35,377 nucleotides of DNA from the NCBI GenBank assembly GCA_934700335.1, contig CAKUXM010000015.1, positions 1-35,377 of the forward strand. Reading direction: 5' to 3'. Of the stretch, positions 15,510 to 23,225 are shown one piece after another; position 1 is the first letter of the stretch, and each line of letters begins with the position of its first letter. Under the pieces are notes generated by a model. The model saw nothing but the letters and a program-made list of their open reading frames with translations, made no database searches and was not told the DNA's origin. This DNA is from an uncultured Candidatus Melainabacteria bacterium (GTDB taxonomy: Bacteria > Cyanobacteriota > Vampirovibrionia > Gastranaerophilales > Gastranaerophilaceae). A program made the position numbers and the translations under genes.

Positions 15510-16667
15510 TTACATGTATTGAACTGTTACTTTTTTATAATACTTATTTTCTAGGATATCTGAAATCTTTTTTATGACGTTTTTACGAATTTCAATTTCG
15601 ATAGGTAAATTGGGATCGTAATGTGCCTGATTTAATTTTGCACCAACCATGAAAGTTATGCAATCTGTATCAAGCATAAATTTTACAAGGTCTCCGGCTG
15701 CATCATTATTAACTTCGCCTGTTTCAAGATATTCACAAGCTTTAGTCAATGTTAAGATTCCTTCTGTTACTAAATCAATTCCTTCCATATAAGAAATGGC
15801 AGGAAGCTTACCTATGTTCAAATTAATATTTGTTTTTATTGGAATATTTAATTCTCTTGATACAAGATTTGCCGTTGTTCCGCCTGAAATTGCTTTTTTC
15901 CCGTTAAAATCAATTAAAGCTTGAGCATAAAATTTATCTTTTGATTGATGATAAGGTGGACCAGTAAAGACAACAGCATTTCTTGGTTCTCTATAGTATA
16001 CACAAACTGCTGAAATATCGTCCTTTGGTTTTCTGTCGGGTTCAGTTAAAATAGCTTGTTTTACAATACGTTTAGCTAAATTTGAACTTGAAATATCTGG
16101 TTCTTTTTCCAATTCTTTTTTAACGATTTCAATTAAGCCTTCTCGTCTTAATCCTAATCTTAAATTTTTTGTGCCAAGTGCCGCTTGAGTTACTCCGTCT
16201 GAACAGAATATCAATCTATCATTTGTTTGCATTTTTAAATGATAAATATGCATGTGTCTGTTTGGAAATTCTTTTGATGTCAAAACTTCAAACTCTGGTT
16301 CTAAAACTTCGCCGTTTCTAATCCATAAAAATTGAGGATTACCTTCTTCAACAATTTTTGCTGTTCCATTTTCGTTACAGTCAATTGCTGAAAATGTTGA
16401 ATAGCTTATTTTTCTAACTTGACATACAGGAAGAGAGTTCATAACTGTTTCGCAAGCTTTTTTAATGCTTGTTCCTTCTTCCATAAACTTTAAAAGCATA
16501 GTTGAAGTCATACATGCCAAAATATTAGCTTTGACGCCACTTCCTAATCCGTCTGATAGTACGGCAAGAAGTCTACCACTATCTGGAAAACGTTTTGAGG
16601 CAAAATAATCTCCAAATGTGTTTTGGTTATATTTTTTTTCTTGTGCAACGTCAATGTCGATAAACAT
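15510..16667 (-). CDS. SpoIIE-type PP2C Ser/Thr phosphatase with extra C-terminal domain
   Basis: 385 residues. Residues 1 to about 225 form a SpoIIE/PP2C (PPM) phosphatase: metal-binding Asp39 in AVLSDGLGSG, Asp157 in IFCSDGVTQA, and Asp216/217 in KPKDDISAVCV. Such enzymes usually dephosphorylate anti-sigma-factor antagonists in partner-switching pathways. After a GPPYH segment (about 236) there are about 150 further residues I cannot assign, with a conserved-looking ISGGTTANLVSREL block (260-273) and an all-alpha end. The gene overlaps the end of the sensory hydrogenase gene by one base (TAATG), so the two are translationally coupled and probably act as sensor and output. No anti-sigma or STAS gene is in the window. 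Confidence 0.88.
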   Translation of the reverse strand: MFIDIDVAQEKKYNQNTFGDYFASKRFPDSGRLLAVLSDGLGSGVKANILACMTSTMLLKFMEEGTSIKKACETVMNSLPVCQVRKISYSTFSAIDCNENGTAKIVEEGNPQFLWIRNGEVLEPEFEVLTSKEFPNRHMHIYHLKMQTNDRLIFCSDGVTQAALGTKNLRLGLRREGLIEIVKKELEKEPDISSSNLAKRIVKQAILTEPDRKPKDDISAVCVYYREPRNAVVFTGPPYHQSKDKFYAQALIDFNGKKAISGGTTANLVSRELNIPIKTNINLNIGKLPAISYMEGIDLVTEGILTLTKACEYLETGEVNNDAAGDLVKFMLDTDCITFMVGAKLNQAHYDPNLPIEIEIRKNVIKKISDILENKYYKKVTVQYM

Positions 16668-18397
16668 TACAATTCTTCTCCGTCGTCGTCTGAATTATCG
16701 TTAGAATAATCTTCTGCAATAGAATTTAGAAGAACTTCTGTTTCCACCATGTGTTCTCCTAGCAGACATGCTATTTCTTGAACTTTGGTAATGTTTTTTG
16801 TAATAACTTCTCTTGCTTTTGCAGCGATTTTTTCTCTATCTATTTCTGCCTTTGTAACATCAGTTATTACTGCACCTACAATTTCTCCGTCTTCAATCGT
16901 AAATGCGCTTATGTCGTACAATTTGTTTTTGACTTGGTAATGTGATTTATGAATATCACCACCTGATTTAAGTAATTGGCTGAAAATATCACTGAAAGAA
17001 ATAATTCTGTCTAAAGAAGCACCTGATAATCCTTCTTTTCTTGATGCAAAGATGTCGTACATATCACCGCAGAACATTTTCATAAAAGCATCATTTGCTT
17101 CAACAATATTTAACTCTTTATCTACCATAACAATGGCAGAAGGCATACAACGTAACATTGCTGCAGCTTTTCGCATAGCAATTTTTCTCATATATGAAAT
17201 ACACATTGAAGGTTCTGCATCTCCGCTTATAAGTGCTTTTGCCATATCACGACAAGTTGAATATCCGCAACCTCCGCAATTTAACTCATCTTCTGGTGTA
17301 TGTTTTCCTATTTTCTTTAATGCGTTTGTGATATCTGCAAATTTGATATCATCTTCAATTATTGGTTTGCTTGCGTATTCTTTTTTAAAAACCGTTTCTG
17401 CAACTGTTGGAATTTTATCTCTATGTTTTATCTTTGACAAAATGTCTGTAGTTATTGATAAACCTGCTTTTTTATTTGCAATACATGGTCCATTTATGCA
17501 ACCTGTTTCGCAAGATAAAGCTTCTACAAAAACTTTATTATTAAGGGAATTAGTGTTCAATCCTTCAACAAAATTATCAAAGTTTTCTAATCCGCTAATT
17601 TTTACAAGAGTAACGTCTTCGTTTACTCCAACCTCTTTAATTGTGTCATTCATACCCCCTTCAACAGGATATAAAGCGCCTTCAAAGGCTTCTTCTGGAA
17701 CAAATTTGTCGTTATTATTAATTTCTATTTCGCTTATATTTATAAATTCTTCGCTTATCCAGTAATTCAATTCTTCAAATGTTAAAGCTGTATCTATAAA
17801 ATCAGGGTTTGAATCGGCTTCATTTTTCTTTCCAATGCAAGGTCCAATAAATACAATGCTAATCTTATCTCCGTATTTTTCTTTTAATATTTTTGCATGA
17901 GTTAAAGCCGGAGAGGCAAGTGGAGTAATATATTTTGCAAATTCAGGTTTGTAATATCTAATATAATCAACAATTACAGGACATGCACTTGAAATATACA
18001 AACCACTCTCGCCATTATTAAGCATTTCTGCTGTTTTAATAGAAACTTGTTGAGCACCTAATGCCGTTTCACTTACTGCATAAAAACCTAATTTTTTAAG
18101 TACAGCAACCATTTGTGCAGGTGTTAAATCGTAAATTCCAGCCCAACTTGGCGCAAGCGAAACATATACTTGCTTTTGGGCAGTAAATAAGGTCTTTACC
18201 TTGTCAATATCGTTTCTAACTTTTTTAGCACCAGAAGGACAAACTTTTACGCAGTGCCCGCAAGCTATACATTTGTCATTAATAACAGATGCGCTTCCGT
18301 CTTGAACCTTGATTGCTTTAATATGACACTCTCTTACACATTTATAGCAATCATGACATTCGTTTTTAAGCGTGTAAACTGGATAAAGTTTATTCAT
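16667..18397 (-). CDS. Sensory [FeFe] hydrogenase with PAS domain (HydS-like, group C)
   Basis: 576 residues. Order: two [4Fe-4S] clusters (Cys14/17/20/24 and Cys43/46/49/53), the H-cluster domain (about 75-320), an extra Fe-S motif (Cys374, Cys377, Cys382, Cys399), a PAS domain (about 415-515) and a C-terminal helix. H-cluster signatures: SSACP (L1), GPCIGKKNE (L2), EALSCETGCING (L3). In L1 the proton-transfer Cys of catalytic enzymes is Ala138, as described for Thermotoga HydS, while the cluster-ligand Cys139 stays. That points to slow catalysis and a role as H2 or redox sensor. It overlaps the upstream 2Fe-2S gene by 8 bp and the downstream phosphatase by 1 bp. The phosphatase is the likely output. 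Confidence 0.9.
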   Translation of the reverse strand: MNKLYPVYTLKNECHDCYKCVRECHIKAIKVQDGSASVINDKCIACGHCVKVCPSGAKKVRNDIDKVKTLFTAQKQVYVSLAPSWAGIYDLTPAQMVAVLKKLGFYAVSETALGAQQVSIKTAEMLNNGESGLYISSACPVIVDYIRYYKPEFAKYITPLASPALTHAKILKEKYGDKISIVFIGPCIGKKNEADSNPDFIDTALTFEELNYWISEEFINISEIEINNNDKFVPEEAFEGALYPVEGGMNDTIKEVGVNEDVTLVKISGLENFDNFVEGLNTNSLNNKVFVEALSCETGCINGPCIANKKAGLSITTDILSKIKHRDKIPTVAETVFKKEYASKPIIEDDIKFADITNALKKIGKHTPEDELNCGGCGYSTCRDMAKALISGDAEPSMCISYMRKIAMRKAAAMLRCMPSAIVMVDKELNIVEANDAFMKMFCGDMYDIFASRKEGLSGASLDRIISFSDIFSQLLKSGGDIHKSHYQVKNKLYDISAFTIEDGEIVGAVITDVTKAEIDREKIAAKAREVITKNITKVQEIACLLGEHMVETEVLLNSIAEDYSNDNSDDDGEEL

Positions 18398-18632
18398 TAC
18401 ATATACCTTCCATTAGACTTTTTAGTTTATCTTTGTCTATATTTGAGTGTAATTTTCCATCAATGTAAATATTTGGACCTTCGGCACAATAACCTTCACA
18501 TCTTGAACCAACTAACTCTATTTTAGCATCTAAAGAATTTTCTTTTATAAAATTTTCTATAAATTCAATATTTTCTGCATTTCCTCTCGCAAAACAAGCG
18601 CTTCCCATGCAAACTTTTATTTCAACTGTCAT
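18390..18632 (-). CDS. Thioredoxin-like [2Fe-2S] ferredoxin, partner of sensory hydrogenase
   Basis: 80 residues with Cys8, Cys13 (CMGSAC), Cys45 and Cys49 (CEGYC), the C-x4-C...C-x3-C signature of the NuoE-like thioredoxin-fold [2Fe-2S] family. It begins two bases after the rex stop and its last eight bases overlap the start of the sensory hydrogenase gene, so tight coupling is expected. It may feed electrons to, or take them from, the sensor. It is similar in plan to the 85-residue protein beside the group-B-like hydrogenase, but the two differ in sequence throughout, so they are paralogues rather than a recent duplication. Confidence 0.88.
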   Translation of the reverse strand: MTVEIKVCMGSACFARGNAENIEFIENFIKENSLDAKIELVGSRCEGYCAEGPNIYIDGKLHSNIDKDKLKSLMEGICNE

Positions 18633-18634
18633 TC

Positions 18635-19258
18635 TTAATTCACCTCATCAATACCTTTTTTTGTAAATTGTAAAAAGCTACCAATCAAATTTTCATTCCA
18701 AACTTTAACTTCTTTTGGTACATTCAAAATACATGGAGTAAAATTCCATATATATCTAATTCCTGCCGCTGCTAAGAAATCTGCTGATTCTTGGGCATAT
18801 TCCCTAGGTACGGTTAAAATCGCAAAGTTGACATTTAACCTTTTTACCAAATTTGCTAACTTGCTCATCGGAAAAACTTCTCTATTATTAATAGTTATCC
18901 CTATTTTTATAGGGTCAACATCAAACATAGCCAAAATATTTAAACCATAATTAGAAAAACTGTCATATTTTGCCAGCGCAGATCCTAAATTACCTGCACC
19001 AATTATAAACACATCTTTTGGCTTTGAAAAACCTAAAGTTTTTTCAATAGAAAGTTTCAACTCTTTTATATTATAACCAACTCTACATTTACCTGTATTA
19101 TTTAAGTATTTAATATCTTTTCTAACCTGTGAATCATCTATATTCAATAAATCAGCTATCTGCGTACTTGATATGAATTCAACCGAATCTTCATCAAAAT
19201 CATCTAGAATATAATGATATAGAGTTAGTCTGTTAATAACTTTATCTGGAATATCCAT
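18635..19258 (-). CDS. rex: Redox-sensing transcriptional repressor Rex
   Basis: 207 residues, the usual Rex length. The N-terminal winged helix (about 1-75: ISSTQIADLLNIDDSQVRKD) is followed by a Rossmann NAD(H) domain with FIIGAGNLGSALAKY (about 83-97), then the domain-swap C-terminal helix (VWNENLIGSFLQF). Rex dimers leave DNA when NADH rises and so derepress fermentation genes; adhE and hydrogenases are classical targets. Both flank it here: adhE upstream and the hydrogenase cluster downstream on the same strand. A strong terminator for adhE ends just five bases before the rex ribosome binding site (GAGG), so expression probably depends on read-through or a promoter inside adhE. Confidence 0.93.
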   Translation of the reverse strand: MDIPDKVINRLTLYHYILDDFDEDSVEFISSTQIADLLNIDDSQVRKDIKYLNNTGKCRVGYNIKELKLSIEKTLGFSKPKDVFIIGAGNLGSALAKYDSFSNYGLNILAMFDVDPIKIGITINNREVFPMSKLANLVKRLNVNFAILTVPREYAQESADFLAAAGIRYIWNFTPCILNVPKEVKVWNENLIGSFLQFTKKGIDEVN

Positions 19259-19272
19259 TATAAAACCTCACT

Positions 19273-19318
19273 TTAAAAAAAATAAGAGGATAAACCCAAA
19301 GAAGTTTATCCTCTTATT
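19273..19318 (-). terminator. Strong terminator/attenuator between adhE and rex
   Basis: A 15-bp perfect stem (AATAAGAGGATAAAC at 19281-19295 with its complement at 19304-19318) and an 8-nt loop. It is followed on the minus strand by eight T. It ends adhE and lies immediately before the rex ribosome binding site. Confidence 0.95.
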
Positions 19319-19328
19319 AGTTTTTATA

Positions 19329-22028
19329 TTAAACTACACCATTGAATGCATCAATATATATTTTCTTGATATCTGACATTAATGGATATGCTGGGTTAGC
19401 ACCTGTACATTGGTCATCGAATGCTAATTCAACCAATTCGTCAAGATGTTCATTCCAGTATTCTTTAGTGAAGCCATTTTTAGAGATGAATTCTTCGATA
19501 GAATTTGGTAAATCAATATCTTTCATTAATTTATCAATTGCTTTAATTAATAATTTAACTTTTTCATCATCGTTTTTACCACCTAAGTTTAATTCATCAG
19601 CAATTTGACCATATTTCATCTTAGCACATGGATATTTATATTGTGGGAAAATTGCTTGTTTGTGAGGAGCATCAGAAGAATTATATTTAATAACTTGTCT
19701 GATTAACAATGCATTTGCAACACCGTGTGGAACGTGATACATAGCACCAAGTTTGTGAGCCATAGAGTGGCATAATCCTAAGAATGAGTTAGCAAATGCC
19801 ATACCTGCAATTGTCGCAGCATAGTGCATTTTTTCTCTTGCAATAGGATCGTTTACTCCTTCATTGTAACTTCTTTCTAAATATTTGAATACTAATTTTG
19901 TAGCTTCTAAAGCATTTGAATTAGTAAAGTTTGTTGCCATACATGAAACGTATGCTTCAATTGCGTGAACTAATGCGTCAATACCTGATGCAGATGTTAA
20001 GCCTTTTGGCATTCCATCAACAAAGTCAGGGTCGATGATTGCCATATTTGGAGTTAAAGCATAATCTGCAATTGCGTATTTAACGTGAGTTTCATCATCT
20101 GTAATGATTGCAAATGGTGTAACTTCTGAACCTGTACCTGAAGTTGTAGGGATTGCAACCATTGTTGCTTTTTGTCCTAATTCTGGTAATTGACAAATTC
20201 TCTTTCTGATATCCATAAATCTCATTGAGATATCTTCAAATACTGTATCAGGTTGTTCATACATTAACCACATAATTTTTGCTGCGTCCATTGGAGAACC
20301 ACCACCTAATGAAATGATTACATCTGGTTCAAATGGTTTTAAGATAGACATTGCTTGGTTAATTGTAGACAATGTTGGGTCTGGTTTAACGTCAAAGAAT
20401 ACTTGGTGTTCAATACCGATTTCATCTAAAACATTTGTTATTTTATTAACTGCACCTGAATTATACAAGAATCTGTCAGTTACGATAAATGCACGTTTTT
20501 TGCCTTGTAATTCTCTTAAAGCTAAATCAGTAGCACCTCTTTTGAAGTAGATTTTAGCTGGAGCCTTAAACCATAACATATTTTCTCTCCTTTCAGCTAC
20601 AGTTTTGTAGTTTAATAAGTGTTCAACACCAACGTTACCAGAAACGGCGTTACCACCCCAAGAACCACAACCTAATGTTAATGATGGTTCAAGTTTAAAG
20701 TTATATAAATCACCAATACCACCTTGAGATGATGGAGAGTTGATTAATACACGGCAAGTAGGCATTTTTTCAGCGTATGCGTTAATTCTATCACTCTTTC
20801 TAGCATCTGTGTACAATACTGATGTATGACCAGCACCACCTTTATTTACTAATTCATAAGCCATTTCTGCAGCTTGTTCATAGTTTTTAGCCTTGTACAT
20901 CGCTAGGATTGGAGATAATTTTTCTCTTGAGAATGGGTCATTCCAATCAACTTCTGGTCTTTCAACTAAAAGAATTTTTGCATCTTCTGGAGTTTTAAAT
21001 CCGGCTAATTCAGCAATTTTATGTGCTGGTTGACCAACGATTGCTGGGTGAGCAGTTCCTCTAGCAGGATCAATAAATGGTAAATCTACCATTTTCTTTT
21101 GTTCTGCTTTGTTTACAAGGTAAGCGCCACGATATATAAATTCTTTTTTAACTTCTTCGTAAATATCTTCAACAACTATTACTGATTGTTCTGATGCACA
21201 AATCATACCGTTGTCAAAAGTTTTTGACATAAGAATTGAAGATACAGCCATTTTAATGTCAGCTGTTTCGTCGATTACTGCAGATGTATTACCAGGACCT
21301 ACACCTAATGCAGGATTACCTGATGAATAAGCTGCTTTAACCATTCCAGGACCACCTGTTGCTAAAATACAATCGATTTTAGGGTGTTTCATCAATGCGC
21401 TTGATAATTCGATTGATGGAACGTCAATCCAACCGATGATGTCTTTTGGAGCACCAGCTTTAACTGCTGCATCTAAAACTAATTTAGCTGCTGCAATTGT
21501 TGATTTTGTTGCTCTTGGGTGTGGTGAGAAGATGATTGCATTTCTAGTTTTCAAAGCGATTAATGATTTGAAAATTGCAGTTGAAGTTGGGTTTGTTGTA
21601 GGAATGATACCTGCTAATATACCCAAAGGTTCAGCTACGATTTTTGTACCGTTTGCTTTATCTTCTTTAATAACACCACAAGTTTTAACGTTTTTGTGTT
21701 TGTTATAAATGTATTCTGAAGCGAAATGGTTTTTGATGATTTTATCTTCTAAAACACCCATACCAGTTTCTTCTATAGCCATTCTAGCTAGAGGAATACG
21801 AGCTTTGTCTGCAGCAGCAGCAGCAGCTTTGAAGATTTTATCAACTTGTTCTTGAGAATAGTGTGAATATTCTTCTTGAGCTTTATGAACTCTATCGATT
21901 AGAGCTTCAAATGCTTCAACGCTATCTACCAAATTAGAAGCATTGTATGCTTTTTCTAATTTTTCAACAGCATCTTGTTTTTTTGAAGACTTTTTAGTTG
22001 CTGTCTTCTTTGTTGTTGTTTTTGGCAT
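19329..22028 (-). CDS. adhE: Bifunctional acetaldehyde-CoA/alcohol dehydrogenase (AdhE)
   Basis: 899 residues, full length for AdhE. It converts acetyl-CoA to acetaldehyde to ethanol, re-oxidising two NADH, and forms cytoplasmic filaments (spirosomes) in other bacteria. The N-terminal CoA-acylating aldehyde dehydrogenase has GIIPTTNPTSTAIFKSLIAL and the catalytic Cys in FDNGMICASEQ. The linker leads to an iron-dependent alcohol dehydrogenase with GGGSPMDAAKIMW, SGIDALVHAIEAYVS and LCHSMAHKLGAMYHVPHG, the latter holding metal-binding His residues. The first 18 residues are a Lys/Thr-rich tail (MPKTTTKKTATKKSSKK), unusual for AdhE. A near-perfect promoter with inverted repeats lies upstream, and rex follows, so NADH control through Rex is likely. 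Confidence 0.97.
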   Translation of the reverse strand: MPKTTTKKTATKKSSKKQDAVEKLEKAYNASNLVDSVEAFEALIDRVHKAQEEYSHYSQEQVDKIFKAAAAAADKARIPLARMAIEETGMGVLEDKIIKNHFASEYIYNKHKNVKTCGVIKEDKANGTKIVAEPLGILAGIIPTTNPTSTAIFKSLIALKTRNAIIFSPHPRATKSTIAAAKLVLDAAVKAGAPKDIIGWIDVPSIELSSALMKHPKIDCILATGGPGMVKAAYSSGNPALGVGPGNTSAVIDETADIKMAVSSILMSKTFDNGMICASEQSVIVVEDIYEEVKKEFIYRGAYLVNKAEQKKMVDLPFIDPARGTAHPAIVGQPAHKIAELAGFKTPEDAKILLVERPEVDWNDPFSREKLSPILAMYKAKNYEQAAEMAYELVNKGGAGHTSVLYTDARKSDRINAYAEKMPTCRVLINSPSSQGGIGDLYNFKLEPSLTLGCGSWGGNAVSGNVGVEHLLNYKTVAERRENMLWFKAPAKIYFKRGATDLALRELQGKKRAFIVTDRFLYNSGAVNKITNVLDEIGIEHQVFFDVKPDPTLSTINQAMSILKPFEPDVIISLGGGSPMDAAKIMWLMYEQPDTVFEDISMRFMDIRKRICQLPELGQKATMVAIPTTSGTGSEVTPFAIITDDETHVKYAIADYALTPNMAIIDPDFVDGMPKGLTSASGIDALVHAIEAYVSCMATNFTNSNALEATKLVFKYLERSYNEGVNDPIAREKMHYAATIAGMAFANSFLGLCHSMAHKLGAMYHVPHGVANALLIRQVIKYNSSDAPHKQAIFPQYKYPCAKMKYGQIADELNLGGKNDDEKVKLLIKAIDKLMKDIDLPNSIEEFISKNGFTKEYWNEHLDELVELAFDDQCTGANPAYPLMSDIKKIYIDAFNGVV

Positions 22029-22051
22029 ATTTATTTCTCCTTTTTTGCGGT

Positions 22052-22060
22052 AATCGTGAT
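22052..22060. promoter_or_regulatory. Third copy of the AATCGTGAT motif, in the adhE leader
   Basis: AATCGTGAT between the -10 element and the adhE ribosome binding site repeats one arm of the palindrome at 22154-22181. An operator here would block transcription directly. Confidence 0.45.
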
Positions 22061-22079
22061 TTATTTCCTTATATAAAAC

Positions 22080-22117
22080 AGTATAGAAAATATTAAGTGT
22101 CTTGTCAACCCTTAATA
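22080..22117 (-). promoter_or_regulatory. adhE promoter with operator-like inverted repeat
   Basis: On the minus strand: TTGACA (22103-22108), a 17-bp spacer, and TATACT (22080-22085). TATTAAG (22091-22097) and its inverse CTTAATA (22111-22117) flank the -35 element symmetrically with 13 bp between. This could be a repressor site, but it does not closely match known Rex operators. Confidence 0.8.
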
Positions 22118-22153
22118 TTTTTTAAAAGTAACATGACTTAACATAAGGATTTT

Positions 22154-22181
22154 TATCACGATTAAAATTAAAATCGTGATA
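22154..22181. promoter_or_regulatory. Perfect palindrome upstream of adhE
   Basis: TATCACGATT (22154-22163) and AATCGTGATA (22172-22181) are perfect 10-bp inverse arms with an 8-bp AT spacer. It lies just after the stop of the CDF transporter gene and about 50 bp upstream of the adhE -35. It lacks a T-run, so an operator is more likely than a terminator. Confidence 0.6.
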
Positions 22182-22183
22182 TT

Positions 22184-23071
22184 TTATTGAGAAATTGATG
22201 CTTTTGTGTTTATGGGTTCTGAATGTATAATCATTGAGACGTTGCCTATTTTAGCAGAAATCTTTTGTTCTATTTCGTCGCAAATTTTATGACAGTCAAA
22301 TATTTTCATATCGTTATCAAAAAGAACAGTTAGTTCAACTTTTACCATTGGACCAATGTTTCTTGCCTTTAAATCTTTATATCCTTTTATGTTTGTAAAA
22401 GTATCTAAAATATTTGTTATTTCGTTGATTTCGCCTTTTGATATCGAACCGTCAAGAAGGTTGTTTAAGGTTTCTTTTGTTATAGAATAGCCAGCCTTAA
22501 ATATAATACCTGCAACGATTATAGCAATAATTGGGTCAAGGATTGTTAAACCTGTGAATTTTATCACAATTAAACCGATTAAAACTCCAAGAGATGAAAA
22601 AACATCTGTTCTTAAATGTTCAGCATCTGCATATAATGAAACTGATTTTGATTTTTTTGCGACACTAAATAGTGATTTACTTACCAATATATTTGCAACA
22701 ACCGCAAATGCCATTACAAATATACAAATTTCTGAATCTAATTCGGCATGATATCCAAAAATTAATTTTTTAGATGCTTCGTAAATGATATACATAGCGG
22801 CAAGGATTATTAAAAACCCTTCAATAAACCCAGACATATCTTCGTATTTACCATGCCCGAAAGGGTGATCTTTGTCTGCTGGTTCGCTAGAACGAGACAC
22901 AGCAAAAAAAGTTAAAACTGATGCTAAAAAATCGCTAAATGAATGTATCGCTTCTGAAATGATACTAATACTTCCAGAAACAAGTCCTGCAATGAATTTA
23001 AGTACAATAATTATTGCATTTGATATGATAGAAGTAGATGCTACTAATTTTTTTTGTGTATTAATATCCAT
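22184..23071 (-). CDS. Cation diffusion facilitator (CDF) family divalent metal transporter
   Basis: 295 residues. Six membrane helices followed by a cytoplasmic ferredoxin-like C-terminal domain (from about 205). Family signatures include SISIISEAIHSFSDFLASV in helix 2, HPFGHGKYED before helix 3, and DAEHLRTDVFSSLGV in helix 5. The metal-site pairs HxxxD and HxxxD of zinc-transporting CDFs are present (His-Ser-Phe-Ser-Asp; His-Leu-Arg-Thr-Asp). It exports zinc, iron, manganese or a similar ion using the proton gradient; the metal cannot be told from sequence alone. It is a single gene upstream of adhE on the same strand, with adhE having its own promoter. Confidence 0.92.
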   Translation of the reverse strand: MDINTQKKLVASTSIISNAIIIVLKFIAGLVSGSISIISEAIHSFSDFLASVLTFFAVSRSSEPADKDHPFGHGKYEDMSGFIEGFLIILAAMYIIYEASKKLIFGYHAELDSEICIFVMAFAVVANILVSKSLFSVAKKSKSVSLYADAEHLRTDVFSSLGVLIGLIVIKFTGLTILDPIIAIIVAGIIFKAGYSITKETLNNLLDGSISKGEINEITNILDTFTNIKGYKDLKARNIGPMVKVELTVLFDNDMKIFDCHKICDEIEQKISAKIGNVSMIIHSEPINTKASISQ

Positions 23072-23142
23072 GAAAACAATTATAACATCTAAATTTTAAA
23101 AGTTAAATTTTATTAAAATTTTGTTGATTTAATCTTTTTAAG

Positions 23143-23163
23143 TATAATAATATAGGATATAAT
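23143..23163 (+). promoter_or_regulatory. Two perfect -10 hexamers before the SLH protein gene
   Basis: TATAAT occurs at 23143-23148 and 23158-23163 in a very AT-rich 150-bp gap. No strong -35 is obvious. The downstream start has AAAGGAG. Two tandem promoters would suit an abundant protein. Confidence 0.45.
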
Positions 23164-23225
23164 AGAACAAATAATATTAGTTAGTTTAATACATTTATTC
23201 AAAAGAATAGCAAAAGGAGAAAAAA

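Noticed and set aside
17052..17765. 237-residue open frame antisense to the sensory hydrogenase gene
   Set aside because: It lies wholly within a well-supported gene on the other strand, has no recognisable domain and no ribosome binding site. It is a codon-usage shadow.
22086..22117. Canonical Rex operator in the adhE promoter
   Set aside because: Only one half-site (TTGACAA) resembles the known consensus, and it coincides with the -35 element. The inverted repeats seen have other sequences.
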